A stretch of 64,000 bases of DNA from Bryum argenteum. Its lineage: Eukaryota; Streptophyta; Bryopsida; Bryales; Bryaceae. Below, in pieces: positions 1-13,167 of this stretch. Under the pieces are notes generated by a model. It was not told the DNA's origin and did no database searches. It saw only the letters and a program-made list of their open reading frames with translations. Both the position numbers and the translations under genes were made by a program. Each line of letters begins with the position of its first letter. The first letter of the stretch is position 1. The stretch covers positions 2,792,501-2,856,500 of the forward strand of contig CM073325.1 of NCBI GenBank assembly GCA_037043015.1, given 5' to 3'.

Positions 1-1500
1 TCCCTAAAAGTACTAATTAGATGTTATTTTAGTTAGTGTTTTCTTATTATAATTGGTGTAAATTATTTTATGTTTGAATTACTCTTATTTTTTGTATTTT
101 TAATTTTCGATACTTTTTCTCTTCATTCATTTGGTATGGTTTTTTCTCTCCAGTAAAATATCAAATCGGTCACCTTTCATTCTTTCCATTGTATTCCTAC
201 CTTTACTAGATGTTATATTTCTTACTTTGTGTTTAGTGGCTAATTACATACAAATTTTCTTATTTGATTTGTATGACATACAAATTTTCTTATTTAATTT
301 TTAAAAATTCTATTCCCTTCAAAATATTAATTTTTTTAGTTTTCCTATTTAGTTTGTATGTAATCTATGTCCTTATTGTTTTTAGTCTATAGATATTATG
401 TTTTAATCTTGTGTTTAGTATTTTGATTTTTCTATTTGTTGTAACTTTTGTTTTTATGATTTTTTATTTATTTTAAATTTTTTAATTTTTTAATAGTTTT
501 TCTTGTTTTGATATAACCCTTTGATTTAAATTCTCCTCTATCGGTAATTTTTTTCATTGTTCTAAGTTTGTTGTATAAAAAACTTTACTTTTTAATTTTC
601 TTTACCTGTTTATATTTTTATTCATTTTTTGTTTTTGTTTTGTTTTTTGTTTTCATTGATTTTTTTGTTTTGGTATATTTTTTTCTTAATTTTTTAAATT
701 TTGTTTGTTTTGTTGTTCTTTTTGTTCTTTTCTTTTTCTTTTTCTTTTTCTTTCTTTTTTTTTTTTTTTTTTTTTTTTGTGGTTATTTCACCCGCGTGTT
801 TTATATATACATGTATATTTGTTTAACTTGTTTTTTTATTTGTATGTTTAACTTCTCTTTTTTTTTTGTTTTTTTTTTTGGGGTTCAATCTAAGTAATAG
901 GTATAGTTTAGGTATAGTTTAGTTGTTGGCCCTCTGTCCGGTGGGCACCGGCTCATTGGCAAGATGAATAAACACTTTATTCACGTCGGCCCTATAATAA
1001 GGACCGGAGTTTTTATCTATTTATCATCTATAGTTTAGTTTTATGATATATTATCATTTTTTGGTTTAAGTAGTTCTATTACTTATGATTATTTTTTGTG
1101 GTTCCCTTTCTTTGTATTTTTTTTTTTTTTGGTTTTTTTAGTTTATAGTTTTTGATTGATTCATTCTCTCTTGTGATTTTCTTTTGTTCTTTATTTCTCC
1201 TATTAGTATTTGAATTTTCGGTAATATCTATTTTCCATATAATTTTCTTAATATTTATTACCTTTATTTTGTAATCTTGTTAGTTTTTGTCGTTGTCCTT
1301 ACTTTTATATTTTTATTTGTAGTTCATTTGTTTCGGATAGTATATCTTTTGGATGAATTTTGTTTACCGATTAAATTGTTTATTTTCTTCATTCTTCTCT
1401 GTTTTTCAACACTTTCTTTGCAATATCCAACATCTTTTGAATAAATCTTTAATCATCTGTATTACCTTTTTATTGCATAACTTTTTGATTGTTTTCGTAT
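1..1500. other. T-rich, gene-less low-complexity stretch
   Basis: The plus strand is dominated by T, with many T homopolymers (the longest near 750-778) and few A or C. Open frames here encode only Phe/Leu/Val-rich low-complexity peptides and are not credible genes. A SINE tail fragment is embedded near 935-1030. No other gene or RNA feature is seen. Confidence 0.7.
935..1030 (+). repeat. SINE 3'-end fragment (diverged)
   Basis: This contains the conserved end of the window's SINE family: a TCCGGTGG-like block, a TTTATTCACGTCGGCCC-like block, a GGACCGGAGTTT block and a degenerate (ATCT)n tail. The tRNA-like head is missing, so it is a 5'-truncated or eroded copy. It is older-looking than the copies at 52.0, 54.8 and 59.0 kb. 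Confidence 0.6.
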
Positions 1501-4189
1501 GTTTTGGTATACTAGTTTGAATTATACAAAATCGCTACTAAAATATCCAGTTAGTAAAATAGTGATTTTCGGTTGTAATAGTGCAATCAGGGTAGAAACG
1601 ATTTGTTTAATTAAACATTTTGATTCCAAAATCGGAAATAGATGAAAAAGAAATTGTCGAATTAAACTAGAATAGGGATGCGAATGGCCGCAAACATTGT
1701 CGCAATTACCAAGTAGGGAGGGTATGTAGACGAGGAGAAGACGATAGATTGCGGGCCTATTTTGCAAGTGAAGAAAGTAAGATATGAGCCTAGTTAGTTG
1801 TGTATCTTGTTCATGTTGAAATGAAAATGATTTACTTATATTGTGCATGTGTCATTGTATGTTAGAATATTGTAGTAAATCAATTTACTGAGTGAATTAG
1901 ATTATGAGAGCATGTACTGAATTGTTAAATTGTTAAGTCGATGTAATTGGCGAGTGGTAGTCAGTGCATTATCCTAGGTTGAATGTTTACCAATTTATGA
2001 AGAAATGAGGAAAGCTAGTTGATAATGTTGAGTGAAATAGAAGTTCAAATAGGCGTATTGATGCGTGAAATGTGTAAATGAAGTATGATATCAAATTAGC
2101 ATGTAAATCGAATGGGTAAAGATTTGTTCATGAGTGCATAATTAAGTCTAATAGGAGAGAATGTGATAAGTAGAAAACTTTATTGTCTTATTACTTTTCT
2201 ATGTATGTAGAATCTTCAAAGAAAATAACCGAGTAGACGTTTACATAGTGAATTTTGTCGAGTATTAATAATGAAGATAGTACAATTTGAAGATGTGCCA
2301 AAATTGGAGAATGATTGTCGCGTTGTGAATGATAAGAAGCAGGCAACATACCAAGTCGATGAGTGGGATGCTAAACTAAGTGATGTAGAATGTAGTATGA
2401 AGGAGAGAAGGAAATACAACTTGTGAATAAAAGGTAGAAGGGAACAAGAACGAGTTGTTGGAAAAAGAATGGAGTTCGACTCGGAATTGGACCTTACGGC
2501 GAACAAAGCCCACTTGGTAAGCAATCCAGTTGGATATTTAAATGTCAAAGTTGAGCGAGAAAGTACCAATTGCCAAATAAGGAAAGATCCATTAAATTGA
2601 AATACTTTGTGAGATATAATCCCACTTGGGAATAGTAAAAGTGGAGTGAAATCAAAATACCGAATAAAAGAAAAGTAATTTAAAATTAATAAATCGGGTG
2701 ATAAATTATCTTTATTAATTGCATAGCTTCGTTTTTTATGTTGTTCCGCTTCTCTTTTGTCTCGTTTGGTGCAGCCTCCATTGTTCTAAATATGGGCGTA
2801 GGAATGTCGAAAACCCAAATTTTTCTTCATCTATTCTATTGGTTGCGTGGGTGAAACATGATACTTACATATTTCTCCAATATCTCTTTCGTCTTCCCTA
2901 CCCATTGTTGATAGAAGAATGAGATTTGAACATTGAACGTTTGCTCCTCGTTTGTGTGTATTTCCAACCTCTTAAGAGAAGAAGAATGTAAGGAAGTTCT
3001 TTTTTCCCATTGTTGCTTCAATTACATCTCTATCTCCTCAACTTTTTTCATCTCTTGTAGCCTGTAAAGACACAACATTCTTCTTCTTCACCTGCTCCTA
3101 TGTAAGACATTCTACTCGAGCGCCACGTTCGGCCTTTGCTAGTTGTCGTGTGATTACATGTAGTAGCTCATTCTTGTAAGGTACCTCATAGTGGATGATC
3201 TTGTCTGCATGAAATAGGCTTGTGGCAACAAGCCAACCTCAAGTCTCCCATTTGCTTTTAAGCACACTCGATATCAAGTAATCTTGTAAAACAAAATTCA
3301 AACATTTGATACAAAGATGTTAAGATTCAAACATACATTCATAAGATCTTGAAGTCCATTTAGTTGATCATGTATTTGGATTGTTAGAATTTGAAAGAGT
3401 GAATGCATGGAAGATTATATATTTGAGCATTTAGATTTGGACATTTATTGAAAGGGTTTCCAAATGTGTCAAACTTTGAGGCCTAAATGAATACCTTGTG
3501 TAAGAAAAATAGAATCTCTACTTATGATTTATACTTGTCGATGTGAGGAACAAATTAATAGCATTTTTATATTTAATCCTTACTGATGCATTGTTGATGG
3601 ATCTGCAAATCGAGAGCGTCACAAAACTACAACATGGTGGTGTCTTAGGCAACGACAATTATTACTTTGGATATATTTATGTATTTTATAGATATACAAC
3701 TAATTTGGAAATTATAAAACCAAACTTAAACCAAAGTGAATTAAAAAGTATACCAAAGTTTATAAATCCAATTCTGACTGAAAATAGTGAACCGTGAATG
3801 AAAAATGTTAAAATAGATGGTCTATATATAGAAAGTTAGATGGAAAGATAAAGTCATTCGATAAGCTTTTACCGCTCCATAGGCATAGAAGAACAAAATT
3901 ATGTCAATAACAACTTAATTGGCTTTGCTTGAATCAAATAATTAATCTAGTAAGGCATAGGTAGACCTCAAGGTTTGAAATAATTTCACGTGATGGGTTT
4001 TGAAGCTTTTAGTGACCTTACATGTTTTTCCTTTATGTTTAACAAAATCAAATTTCATAAAGGTAATACGGTATTGGCTGAAACCAATAGCTCTCCAAAA
4101 TGATTGAAGCATGCGAACTTACACATTTGGAAATAGTCTTAAACGTATGGATCTCCTCTTTTAAGTTGCCAAAGTGCATGGGTGGACCG
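1501..4189. other. Gene-less AT-rich stretch with purine-rich plus strand
   Basis: From about 1510 to 2700 the plus strand becomes purine-rich, the reverse of the T-rich segment before it. A 48-codon plus-strand frame starting at 2272 looks mildly protein-like but matches nothing I recognise and stops at once. 2710-3240 is pyrimidine-rich. No domain, RNA gene or clean element boundary was found. Confidence 0.5.
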
Positions 4190-4474
4190 GACCTAGGTGA
4201 AACAATCGCAACATAAATACTATCTCCAAACATTGAAGATTGTAAACTTGGTTAGAAAATTCATAGTTCAAAAGCGAAGATTTATTTTTGAAGCACTGAC
4301 ATTTCATTGATGGAACGTAGGACATATCAAGTACAAATACACAAAACAACGTTGACAACAATACATCATACAACATAGATAGAGAGTTCGAGAAACGACA
4401 TCATAGTGATACAAGGATTAGCAATAGATTACACTCTATATAGATTTTTTTTTATCACAATAAGTATTGGTATT

Positions 4475-5210
4475 AGAGATATCCGCTAAGTAGCGCAAAC
4501 TGGGGACCCAAACACCCACTTTTGGTCGGACTGGGGACCAAAACATAAAACTGGGCACTAGAATCGAATTGGGGACCAAACAGGGCACCAAAAACCGAAC
4601 TGGGGACTAAACTGGGGAACAAAATCGAACTGGGGACTAAACTAAGAAATGCATCGATTGTAATAGAGAAATCCGCTAAGTACGACGGACTGGGGACGAG
4701 AACACCCAGTTTTGGTCGGACTGGGGACGAAACGTCGAACTGGGCACCAACTTTTTACACTACGATCGAACTGGGGGCTAAACTCAAGAATGCACCGATT
4801 GTGATGGTATTCCGAGTTTGGTCCCTAGTTCGACTTGGTGCCCAGTCCGTAGCACAACGAGAAGCTAGAGTGAAGAGTTCGGAGGGGCAGCGCCGAGCGC
4901 CGAACATCTGGTCCCCAATTTCGTGCATTTGGTCCCCAGTTATCTCTACTTAGCGGATAACCGAAAACTGGGCACGAAACGACGGACTAGGGACCAACTG
5001 GGGATCAACTAAGGTCCAAACTGGGGACTACTTAGCGGATTTCTCTAATGGTTTTCTGAGTTTGGTCCCCACTTCGACTAATTTGGTCCCCAGTTTGGTG
5101 CGTTTGGTCACCAGTTTTCTCTACTTAGTGGACAACCAAAAACTAGACATGAAACGACGGATTAGGGACCAACTGAGGTCCAAATTGGGGACTACTTAGC
5201 GGATTTCTCT
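4475..5210. mobile_element. MITE with AGAGAAATCCGCTAAGTA ends (outer copy)
   Basis: The terminal inverted repeats are AGAGATATCCGCTAAGTA on the left and the complement of AGAGAAATCCGCTAAGTA on the right. A 3-bp ATT duplication lies at 4472-4474 and 5211-5213. The matching position in the other duplicated block (near 10670-10685, GGTATTATAGTG) is empty, so the insertion post-dates the segmental duplication or was lost from one copy. The interior repeats phrases such as ACTGGGGACCAAA in both orientations and could fold. No coding capacity is seen. A second copy of the same family is nested at 4665-5046. Confidence 0.85.
4665..5046. mobile_element. MITE with AGAGAAATCCGCTAAGTA ends (inner, nested copy)
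   Basis: A complete copy of about 382 bp has 18-bp terminal inverted repeats and an AAT duplication at 4662-4664 and 5047-5049. It interrupts the outer copy at GATTGT-AAT-GG; its own interior has the uninterrupted equivalent (GATTGTGATGG), which fixes the junction and a 3-bp duplication. Superfamily is uncertain: the 3-bp duplication is compatible with PIF/Harbinger or CACTA, but the ends match neither well. Confidence 0.85.
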
Positions 5211-5365
5211 ATTATAGTGTGTATTTGTATTTAAATTTCCAACTATATAGTAAGAATGTTCAAAGATAATGTTTTAGTTGAATTGTGTATATTGTTACAT
5301 GATGTATGTGAAATGACATTCACCATATTTGTTCCAAATTGCATTGTTAAATAATGCACTATTTT

Positions 5366-5455
5366 CCGGTGGCCATTGGGATATTAGCATTACGAACGGA
5401 CACTTCATTCACGCCGGCCCCTTAGAAAGGGACCGGAGTTTCTATCTATCTATCT
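5366..5455 (+). repeat. SINE 3'-end fragment
   Basis: This is the 3' portion of the SINE family on the plus strand: CCGGTGGCCATTGGGATATT, then TTCATTCACGCCGGCCCC, then GGGACCGGAGTTTC and an (ATCT)n tail. The head with A and B boxes is absent, as in a 5'-truncated retroposition product. Confidence 0.75.
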
Positions 5456-6634
5456 GCACTATTTTCCAATACAATTAAAAAACCTATGTTTTCAACAATA
5501 TTCATGGAGGGACCAAGTGCGGATTTTGAAGGCTATCGGTGGTATTACCCAATACGGAGTTTAGAGGCTACGACACACAATATGTAAACCATGTACACTA
5601 ACCTCATTCACCCCTAAAGTCAAAATGAACCACATTGTGGTTCATATGACCTTTATTAAGCTCTCAAGTTACTAAATTTGGATCATATAAAGTTGCTACT
5701 TTGACACATCATAGAATTTTCCCATACCTTTCCAACTAGTCATTCACTGCTTCAGAATTTCTTATACTTCACAAGATAATTGCATTCAAAGCTTGAAAAC
5801 ACTATTTAATATCTGCGTGAAATTGCCTAAAACTGCCCAAACTGCTTTTCTGCTCATTTATTCCCAAAACTTAGCCAAAATTAATCAAAATGCATAAACT
5901 TCAAAATATTCACCAAAATTTAAGATTTTCTTCTTTTTTGAAGTTTTTTGTGCGCATGTGAATAAGGTTTTATGGCATGACCCCACACACCGGATCTTTG
6001 ATCCAATCATTCTTCACATGCCAATTTTATTGTGGAAGACCAAACTTTGTATATAAATTTCAGCATACCTCCATGTTAAGATTCGCGCATTTCTATAGGT
6101 TTTGTAGGTTGCTTGAGGAGAAAAATTGTTTAGACATGTTCCAAACTCACCTAGGGACAAGAGTTTGAAGAGTCTCAATTCAAATTTACTCTCCAAATCG
6201 GTATTTTGGGCTCGTGAAAACCGTACACCCTATTTTGTAACAAGGGGAAAAAAAACTTTTTCAACTTTAAATTCTACGATCTCACGACTGGTAAGAAATT
6301 TGAAACTAAGATTTGGTACGCACATACATACATAGACAAGTTAGGTACAATTACATACTTGAGATTATGTCAAGAATTGAAATTTTTCATCTAGCATTGA
6401 AAAAGGGTGGTTTATTTTAATTTCATCATAAAAAGGGTGGTTTTAAGGGCTTTCCGCAATTTTTGGGGCCTTTTGACTTTGGAGGTTTAAGTAATGGAAT
6501 AAATTACATTTAAAAAAATACCATAACATTAATAATCATCCCAGTTAGCAGTGTGCACCAAAGTAAAGCGAATGAACAGATTTCATCCAGGACAAGGAGT
6601 TTCAGAATTCAGTCATCCAGTTCCTCGTCGAGCC

Positions 6635-6643
6635 AAACCCTAA
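6635..6643 (+). promoter_or_regulatory. telo-box (AAACCCTAA) in RPS15 leader/promoter
   Basis: AAACCCTAA lies 142 bp upstream of the RPS15 start codon. Telo-boxes are known in plant promoters of translation-machinery genes. The same box is kept in the second copy at 11970-11978. Confidence 0.6.
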
Positions 6644-6784
6644 CTGGATGCCGTCCGTGGTGGTGCGAAGGCTAGTAAGCCCCATTAGGGTTCAAATCTC
6701 TCTCTTTCTCCCTCGCGTTTGGGTCTTCATTGTCCTTCGTTGCCGCCGGTGCTCCGACCTTCTGCGAGCCAAATCTTTTCCATC

Positions 6785-7835
<1,051 letters not shown>

Positions 7836-7865
7836 ATACAGGGGACTGAGTTGGGTGACACAACT

Positions 7866-8465
7866 TGTATATAAATTTCCAACTATATAGTAAGAATGTT
7901 TAAAGATTATTTTTTTAGTTGAACTGTGTATATTGTTACATGATGTATGTGAAATGACATTCACCATATTTGTTCCAAGTTGCATTGTGCATTGTTAAAC
8001 AACGCAGTATGTTCCAATGAAATTATAAAAACCTCTATTAATGGAGGGACCAAGTGCAGATTTTGGAGGCTATGGGAGTTTAGAGGCTTCGACACAACAT
8101 GTAAACCATGTACACTAATCTTGTTGATCCTTATTGAAACACATTGTGGTATGACTTTGGTATGACTTTCATCACGCTCTCAAGTTACTAAACTTGGATT
8201 ATATAAAGTTGCTACTTAGACACATCATACAATTTTCCCATATCTTTCCAAAACGTCCATTTGTGCTTCAAAATTCCTTACACTTGAGGAGATATTTGTA
8301 GTTAAAGCTTGAAAACACTATCTAATATCTGCCCAAAAGTTCCCAAACTACTTATTTAATCCCAAAATCTATCCAAAATCATTTGGAACCTTCATAAAAT
8401 CCTTCAAAAATTGAGATTTTTCTTTTTCTCACGTTTTTTTGTGTGCATGTAAATAAGATTTCATG
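7866..8465 (+). repeat. Partial third copy of the duplicated upstream block
   Basis: Directly downstream of RPS15 copy 1 the sequence resumes at the equivalent of about 5222 (TTTCCAACTATATAGTAAGAA) and follows the upstream block to about 5960. It lacks the 5366 SINE fragment. This is a breakpoint left by the local duplication. Confidence 0.75.
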
Positions 8466-8560
8466 AAGTAGCTACAGTATGTGTTCGTGCTCTTACAGCC
8501 CTAGAGCCACTGATCCATCCGCGGTGCTTACCGCCTGCTTATAAGTCCACAGGGACCGGC

Positions 8561-8920
8561 ATGAACGGTGTAGTCAAATCTGTATATCCTGGGCTAGTGC
8601 GAGGGAGTGAGAACGGTACTTATGGGGGATCATCCATGAAAATTGGACATCTTGACCCTTGGGCGGTGGTGGACACATGGCTTGGGTATGGGGAGGACAC
8701 TTCTACTTTAATGGATACAACAATAGAATTGGTTACGATAACCAAAGAGAACCAAGATATTAGTGTAGAGACCAGAACTGTTGTGGAAGTGATTACCACA
8801 ACTGCTTCAGCATCAGAGGAGAAGTCAACTTTCTTGAAGCCGATTGAGCTCGGAGATTCGGACTCTGATGGCCCTCTTCCAGCCATCGTTGATGGGGATC
8901 CAGATTCCGACTCTGACTGA
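8561..8920 (+). CDS. Hypothetical acidic small protein (119 aa)
   Basis: An ATG-initiated frame of 119 codons lies 99 bp upstream of the HMA-like gene on the same strand and in the same frame, but separated from it by in-frame stops. It is Thr/Val-rich in the middle and ends in an acidic Ser-Asp tail (DSDSDGPLPAIVDGDPDSDSD shortened here: two DSDSD blocks). No domain is recognised. It lies in a unique insert between the two RPS15 units. It could be a small gene, an upstream exon with a stop-containing leader, or a gene remnant; base composition is more coding-like than the flanks. Confidence 0.4.
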   Translation: MNGVVKSVYPGLVRGSENGTYGGSSMKIGHLDPWAVVDTWLGYGEDTSTLMDTTIELVTITKENQDISVETRTVVEVITTTASASEEKSTFLKPIELGDSDSDGPLPAIVDGDPDSDSD

Positions 8921-9019
8921 GCACCTACTTCTAAACTATCTTGCAGTACATATGAACTACTTTGACATCGTGATATCTTTTTGACATCTTGAGCTGGACT
9001 GACATCATGTGGTTCTCGG

Positions 9020-9484
9020 ATGGCGTTCCGACAGCCCCGACACTACGACGACGGCTACTATTACCGGATGGACTATCGTGATCAGTACCCGGTGCTCGGA
9101 AGCGGCGGATACCTCATTCCTCCCGAACAGATGCTGGTGCGCGTCGAGAATGCACCGCCGTCGTGGTGGCACAATTCCGGCTACCCTCACGCCAGCTACA
9201 TCAAAGTCGAGTCCCCTCAGCCTGTGACGACGACCAAGTCTCCTAAGCCTGTGACGACGACGACCGTGGAGTTATACGTGCCGCAGCTCTACAGCGACCA
9301 CTGCCAGCGCAAAGTGGAGGAGTGCTTGGAACACATGAAGGGCGTTGGGACAGTCACCGCCGATCAGTGGGAGAAGAAAGTAGTGGTAGTGGGGAAAAAC
9401 CTGTGCCCCAACGATGTTCTTCGCCGTCTCCAACGTAAACTCCACATGGATCGCTCAGTCTTCTGGCAAGATCCCCGAACCTGA
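9020..9484 (+). CDS. HMA-like (heavy-metal-associated fold) protein, degenerate metal motif
   Basis: This is a single-exon frame of 154 aa. The N-terminal ~70 residues are Tyr/Pro-rich, followed by two short VTTT repeats. Residues ~80-154 look like one HMA ferredoxin-like domain: beta strand VELYVPQLY, loop SDHC, helix QRKVEECLEHMKG, then TVTADQWEKKVVVVG and the helix NDVLRRLQRKL. In canonical HMA domains the loop carries CxxC; here only the second Cys is left (SDHC). Land plants have many HIPP/HPP proteins with such degenerate sites, so a role in protein or metal binding is plausible but unproven. Start is the first ATG; no TATA or splice sites were needed. It sits in the insert between the two RPS15 units. 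The codon set looks GC-richer than the surroundings, as for a real gene. Confidence 0.65.
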   Translation: MAFRQPRHYDDGYYYRMDYRDQYPVLGSGGYLIPPEQMLVRVENAPPSWWHNSGYPHASYIKVESPQPVTTTKSPKPVTTTTVELYVPQLYSDHCQRKVEECLEHMKGVGTVTADQWEKKVVVVGKNLCPNDVLRRLQRKLHMDRSVFWQDPRT

Positions 9485-9787
9485 TCGCAACTGGATCTCA
9501 ACTTTTTTGTACAATACATTCATACACCGGTCCACGTACAGAGCTCCATTCTTGCTGCTGACCACGAACAGATTCAAAATTTAATTCCGAGGGAAAAGTC
9601 GGATTGACACTCGTGTCGTCCAGAACCTCTGTTTATTTGTACAGAACAGATGTATTCTGAACTAGAGAGCATCATTGAGAGGCACATGAAATTGCTTAGA
9701 GGTAGAAAGGAAGACGAAGTAGCAGTTTTTTACAGCCGAATGGTTGTGAGACAATGCATGTACGTCCTCCATACACCTGAAAGGATT

Positions 9788-9822
<35 letters not shown>

Positions 9823-10409
9823 CTTGATGAAGCATGTTGGTGGGTGGTTTACAAATGGCATAGAATTTAAATTGTGTATGCAAAATTCATTACTCGTCAA
9901 TGGCTGCCATGTGATTTGTGGCGTGCTCACTTACATGTGGAAGTTTGGTGTCTGTTTGTAAGTACTATGTACGACTATGAATTTGTATTTGTAGCTTGTA
10001 AATTATTTACCAACATCCATTCCTTTATTAACCCTCAAACGTCAGAGCATGCCCCTCGTGCTTGGTTTCCAGTGTATTTTCAGAGGGGCTTGACGTTCAA
10101 GGGTTAAGTAATGGATTTTGTTCAAACTTAAGCATGATGATTCCCAACAACTTTGATCCAAAGATCCTTGGTATTGGATCTGAAATGAAGTTTCTATAAT
10201 GAAAGAAGTAATCCGGAGGAAGATTCTTGAGGAGTTTTATATTTCCTTCTTCCACTGTTGGTTTTTCAGTTAATTTTAATTTATTCTAGAATAGATTCCA
10301 ATTAAATCTTAGATTTTGTGATAAAAACCTTAAATTAATCATTGAAGCTGTTTTGAAGTTAAAGTTTTTCTAGGATCTTTAACTAAAGTCTAATTGATCT
10401 ATGCAACAA
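9485..10409. other. Spacer with poly(T) and one mini TTAA element
   Basis: Contains a poly(T) run at 9790-9822 and an 80-bp TTAA mini element (listed separately). No further gene is seen. Confidence 0.6.
10028..10107. mobile_element. 80-bp mini TTAA element
   Basis: The ends are TTAACCCTCAAACGTCA and TGACGTTCAAGGGTTAA, imperfect inverted repeats flanked by TTAA. The interior keeps the CCCCTCG / GAGGGGC motifs found near the ends of the ~360-bp family, so this looks like an extreme internal-deletion derivative. Confidence 0.7.
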
Positions 10410-11870
10410 TCTCAACACTAATACTATCTCCAAACATTGAAGATTGTAAACTTGGTTAGAAAATTCATAGTTCAAAACCAAAGATTTATTTTTGAAGCAA
10501 TGACATTTCATTGATGGAACATAAGACACATCAAGCACAAACACAAATAACAACGTTGACGACAATACATTATACAACATAGATAAAGAGTTTGAGAAGC
10601 GACATCATAATGATACAAAGATTAGCAATAGATTACACTCTATATATAGATATTTTTCATCACAACAAATATTGGTATTATAGTGTGTATTCTAGGTATG
10701 TGTATTCATATTTATGTATATATTTCCAACTACATCATAAGAATGTTCAAAGATGATTTCTTAATTGAAGTCAGTTGCATTGTTAAACAATGTAGTTTTT
10801 TCCAATAAAATCTCGAAACCTCTGTTTTGAACAATATTCATGAAAGAGGGACCAAGTGCGGATTTTGTAGGCCATGGGTGGTATTACCCAGTACTGTGTT
10901 TAGAGGCTACGACAGACAATATGTAAACCATCTACACTAACCTCATTAAACCCTAAAGTTGAAATGAACTACATTGTGGTCGATTTGACTATTATCAGGC
11001 TCTCGAGTTACTAAATATAGACCATATGAAGTTGCTACTTTGGCACATCATAGAGTTTTTCCATACCTTTTCAAAAAGTCATTATTTGCTCCAAAGTTCC
11101 TTATACTTAAGGAGATACTTGCAGTCAAAGCTTGAAAACATTATTCAATATCTGCCCAAAACTGCCCACAAAGTTGTATATGCTCATTTATTCCCAAAAT
11201 CTACCCAAAATCAATTAAATTGCAGAAAATTCAAAAAATGCATTAAAATTGAGATTTTTCTTTTTTCCAAGTTTTTTTGTGTGCATGTAAACAAGGTTTT
11301 ATGGCATGACCTCAGAGTCCAGATCTTTGATCCAATCATTGTTTACATGCCATTTTCATTGTCAAAGATTGACCTTTGTGTTTAAATTCCAGCATATCTC
11401 CATGTGAAGATTCAAGCATTTCTTTAGGTTTTGTAGGTTGCATTAAGAGAAAAATTGTTTAGGCATGTTCTATACTCACCTAGGAACAAGAGTGTGGAGA
11501 GTCTCAATTCTCTTTCAAAAGTTGCATTTTGGGCTCATGAAAAGCGTTGAACCTATTTTGCACCAAGGAAAAATAACTTTTTTTTCAACTTTAAATGTTA
11601 AGATCTCACAATTGGTAAGAAATTTGAAGCTAAGATTTGGTACACACATATATGGATAAGTTAGGTACAAGATCTTACGATTACATGCTTGAGATCATGT
11701 CAAAAATTGAAAATTTTCATCTTACATTGAAAAAGCGTGGCTTATTTTTATTTTCATCTTACAAACGGTGGTTTTAAGGGCAGTTTTTGGGGCCTTTTGA
11801 CTGTGAGGATTAAGTAATGCAATTTATTCAAGTTTTAAAAATACCATATCAATAATAATCATCCCAGTTA
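10410..11870 (+). repeat. Duplicated upstream block, copy 2 (flanks second RPS15)
   Basis: Parallel to 4190-6560 but without the nested MITEs and the SINE tail; it provides the empty site GGTATTATAGTG for the 4475 insertion. The final part runs into the RPS15 copy 2 leader. Divergence from copy 1 is clearly greater here than in the RPS15 exons. Confidence 0.75.
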
Positions 11871-11969
11871 GTATTGTGCACCACAGTAAAGAGAATGACG
11901 AGTGAAGTGAACAGATTTCATCCACTACACGGAGTTTGAATATTCATTCATCCAGTTCCTCGTCGAGCC

Positions 11970-11978
11970 AAACCCTAA
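11970..11978 (+). promoter_or_regulatory. telo-box (AAACCCTAA) upstream of RPS15 copy 2
   Basis: AAACCCTAA lies 143 bp upstream of the start codon, at the same relative position as in copy 1. Confidence 0.6.
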
Positions 11979-12120
11979 CTGGATGCCGTCCGTGGTGGTG
12001 CGAAGGCTAGTAAAGCCCGATTAGGGTTCAGAGCTCTCTCTTTCTCCCTCGCGTTTGGGTCTCCTGTGTCCCCAGTTGCCGCCGCTGCTCCGACCTTCTG
12101 CGACCCAAATTTCTTCCATC

Positions 12121-13167
<1,047 letters not shown>

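Larger units (their letters stand above)
4190..6560 (+). repeat. Duplicated upstream block, copy 1 (flanks first RPS15)
   Basis: This block parallels 10410-11870. It carries the same stretch from the ACTATCTCCAAACATTGAAG region, the same GGGACCAAGTGCGGATTTTG block and the same segment leading to the RPS15 leader. It differs by many substitutions, and by a nested pair of MITEs and a SINE tail inserted only here. Part of it also recurs at 7866-8465. A section (roughly 5640-6470) is a dispersed repeat, seen again at 42240-42600 and inverted at 46330-47350. The block was therefore already repeat-derived before the RPS15 duplication. Confidence 0.75.

Noticed and set aside
568-897. 109-codon Phe-rich frame
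   Set aside because: Pure by-product of T homopolymers; no domain and no codon structure.
8561-9484. The two plus-strand ORFs as one continuous protein
   Set aside because: In-frame stops lie between them and no convincing splice pair joins them; kept as separate entries.
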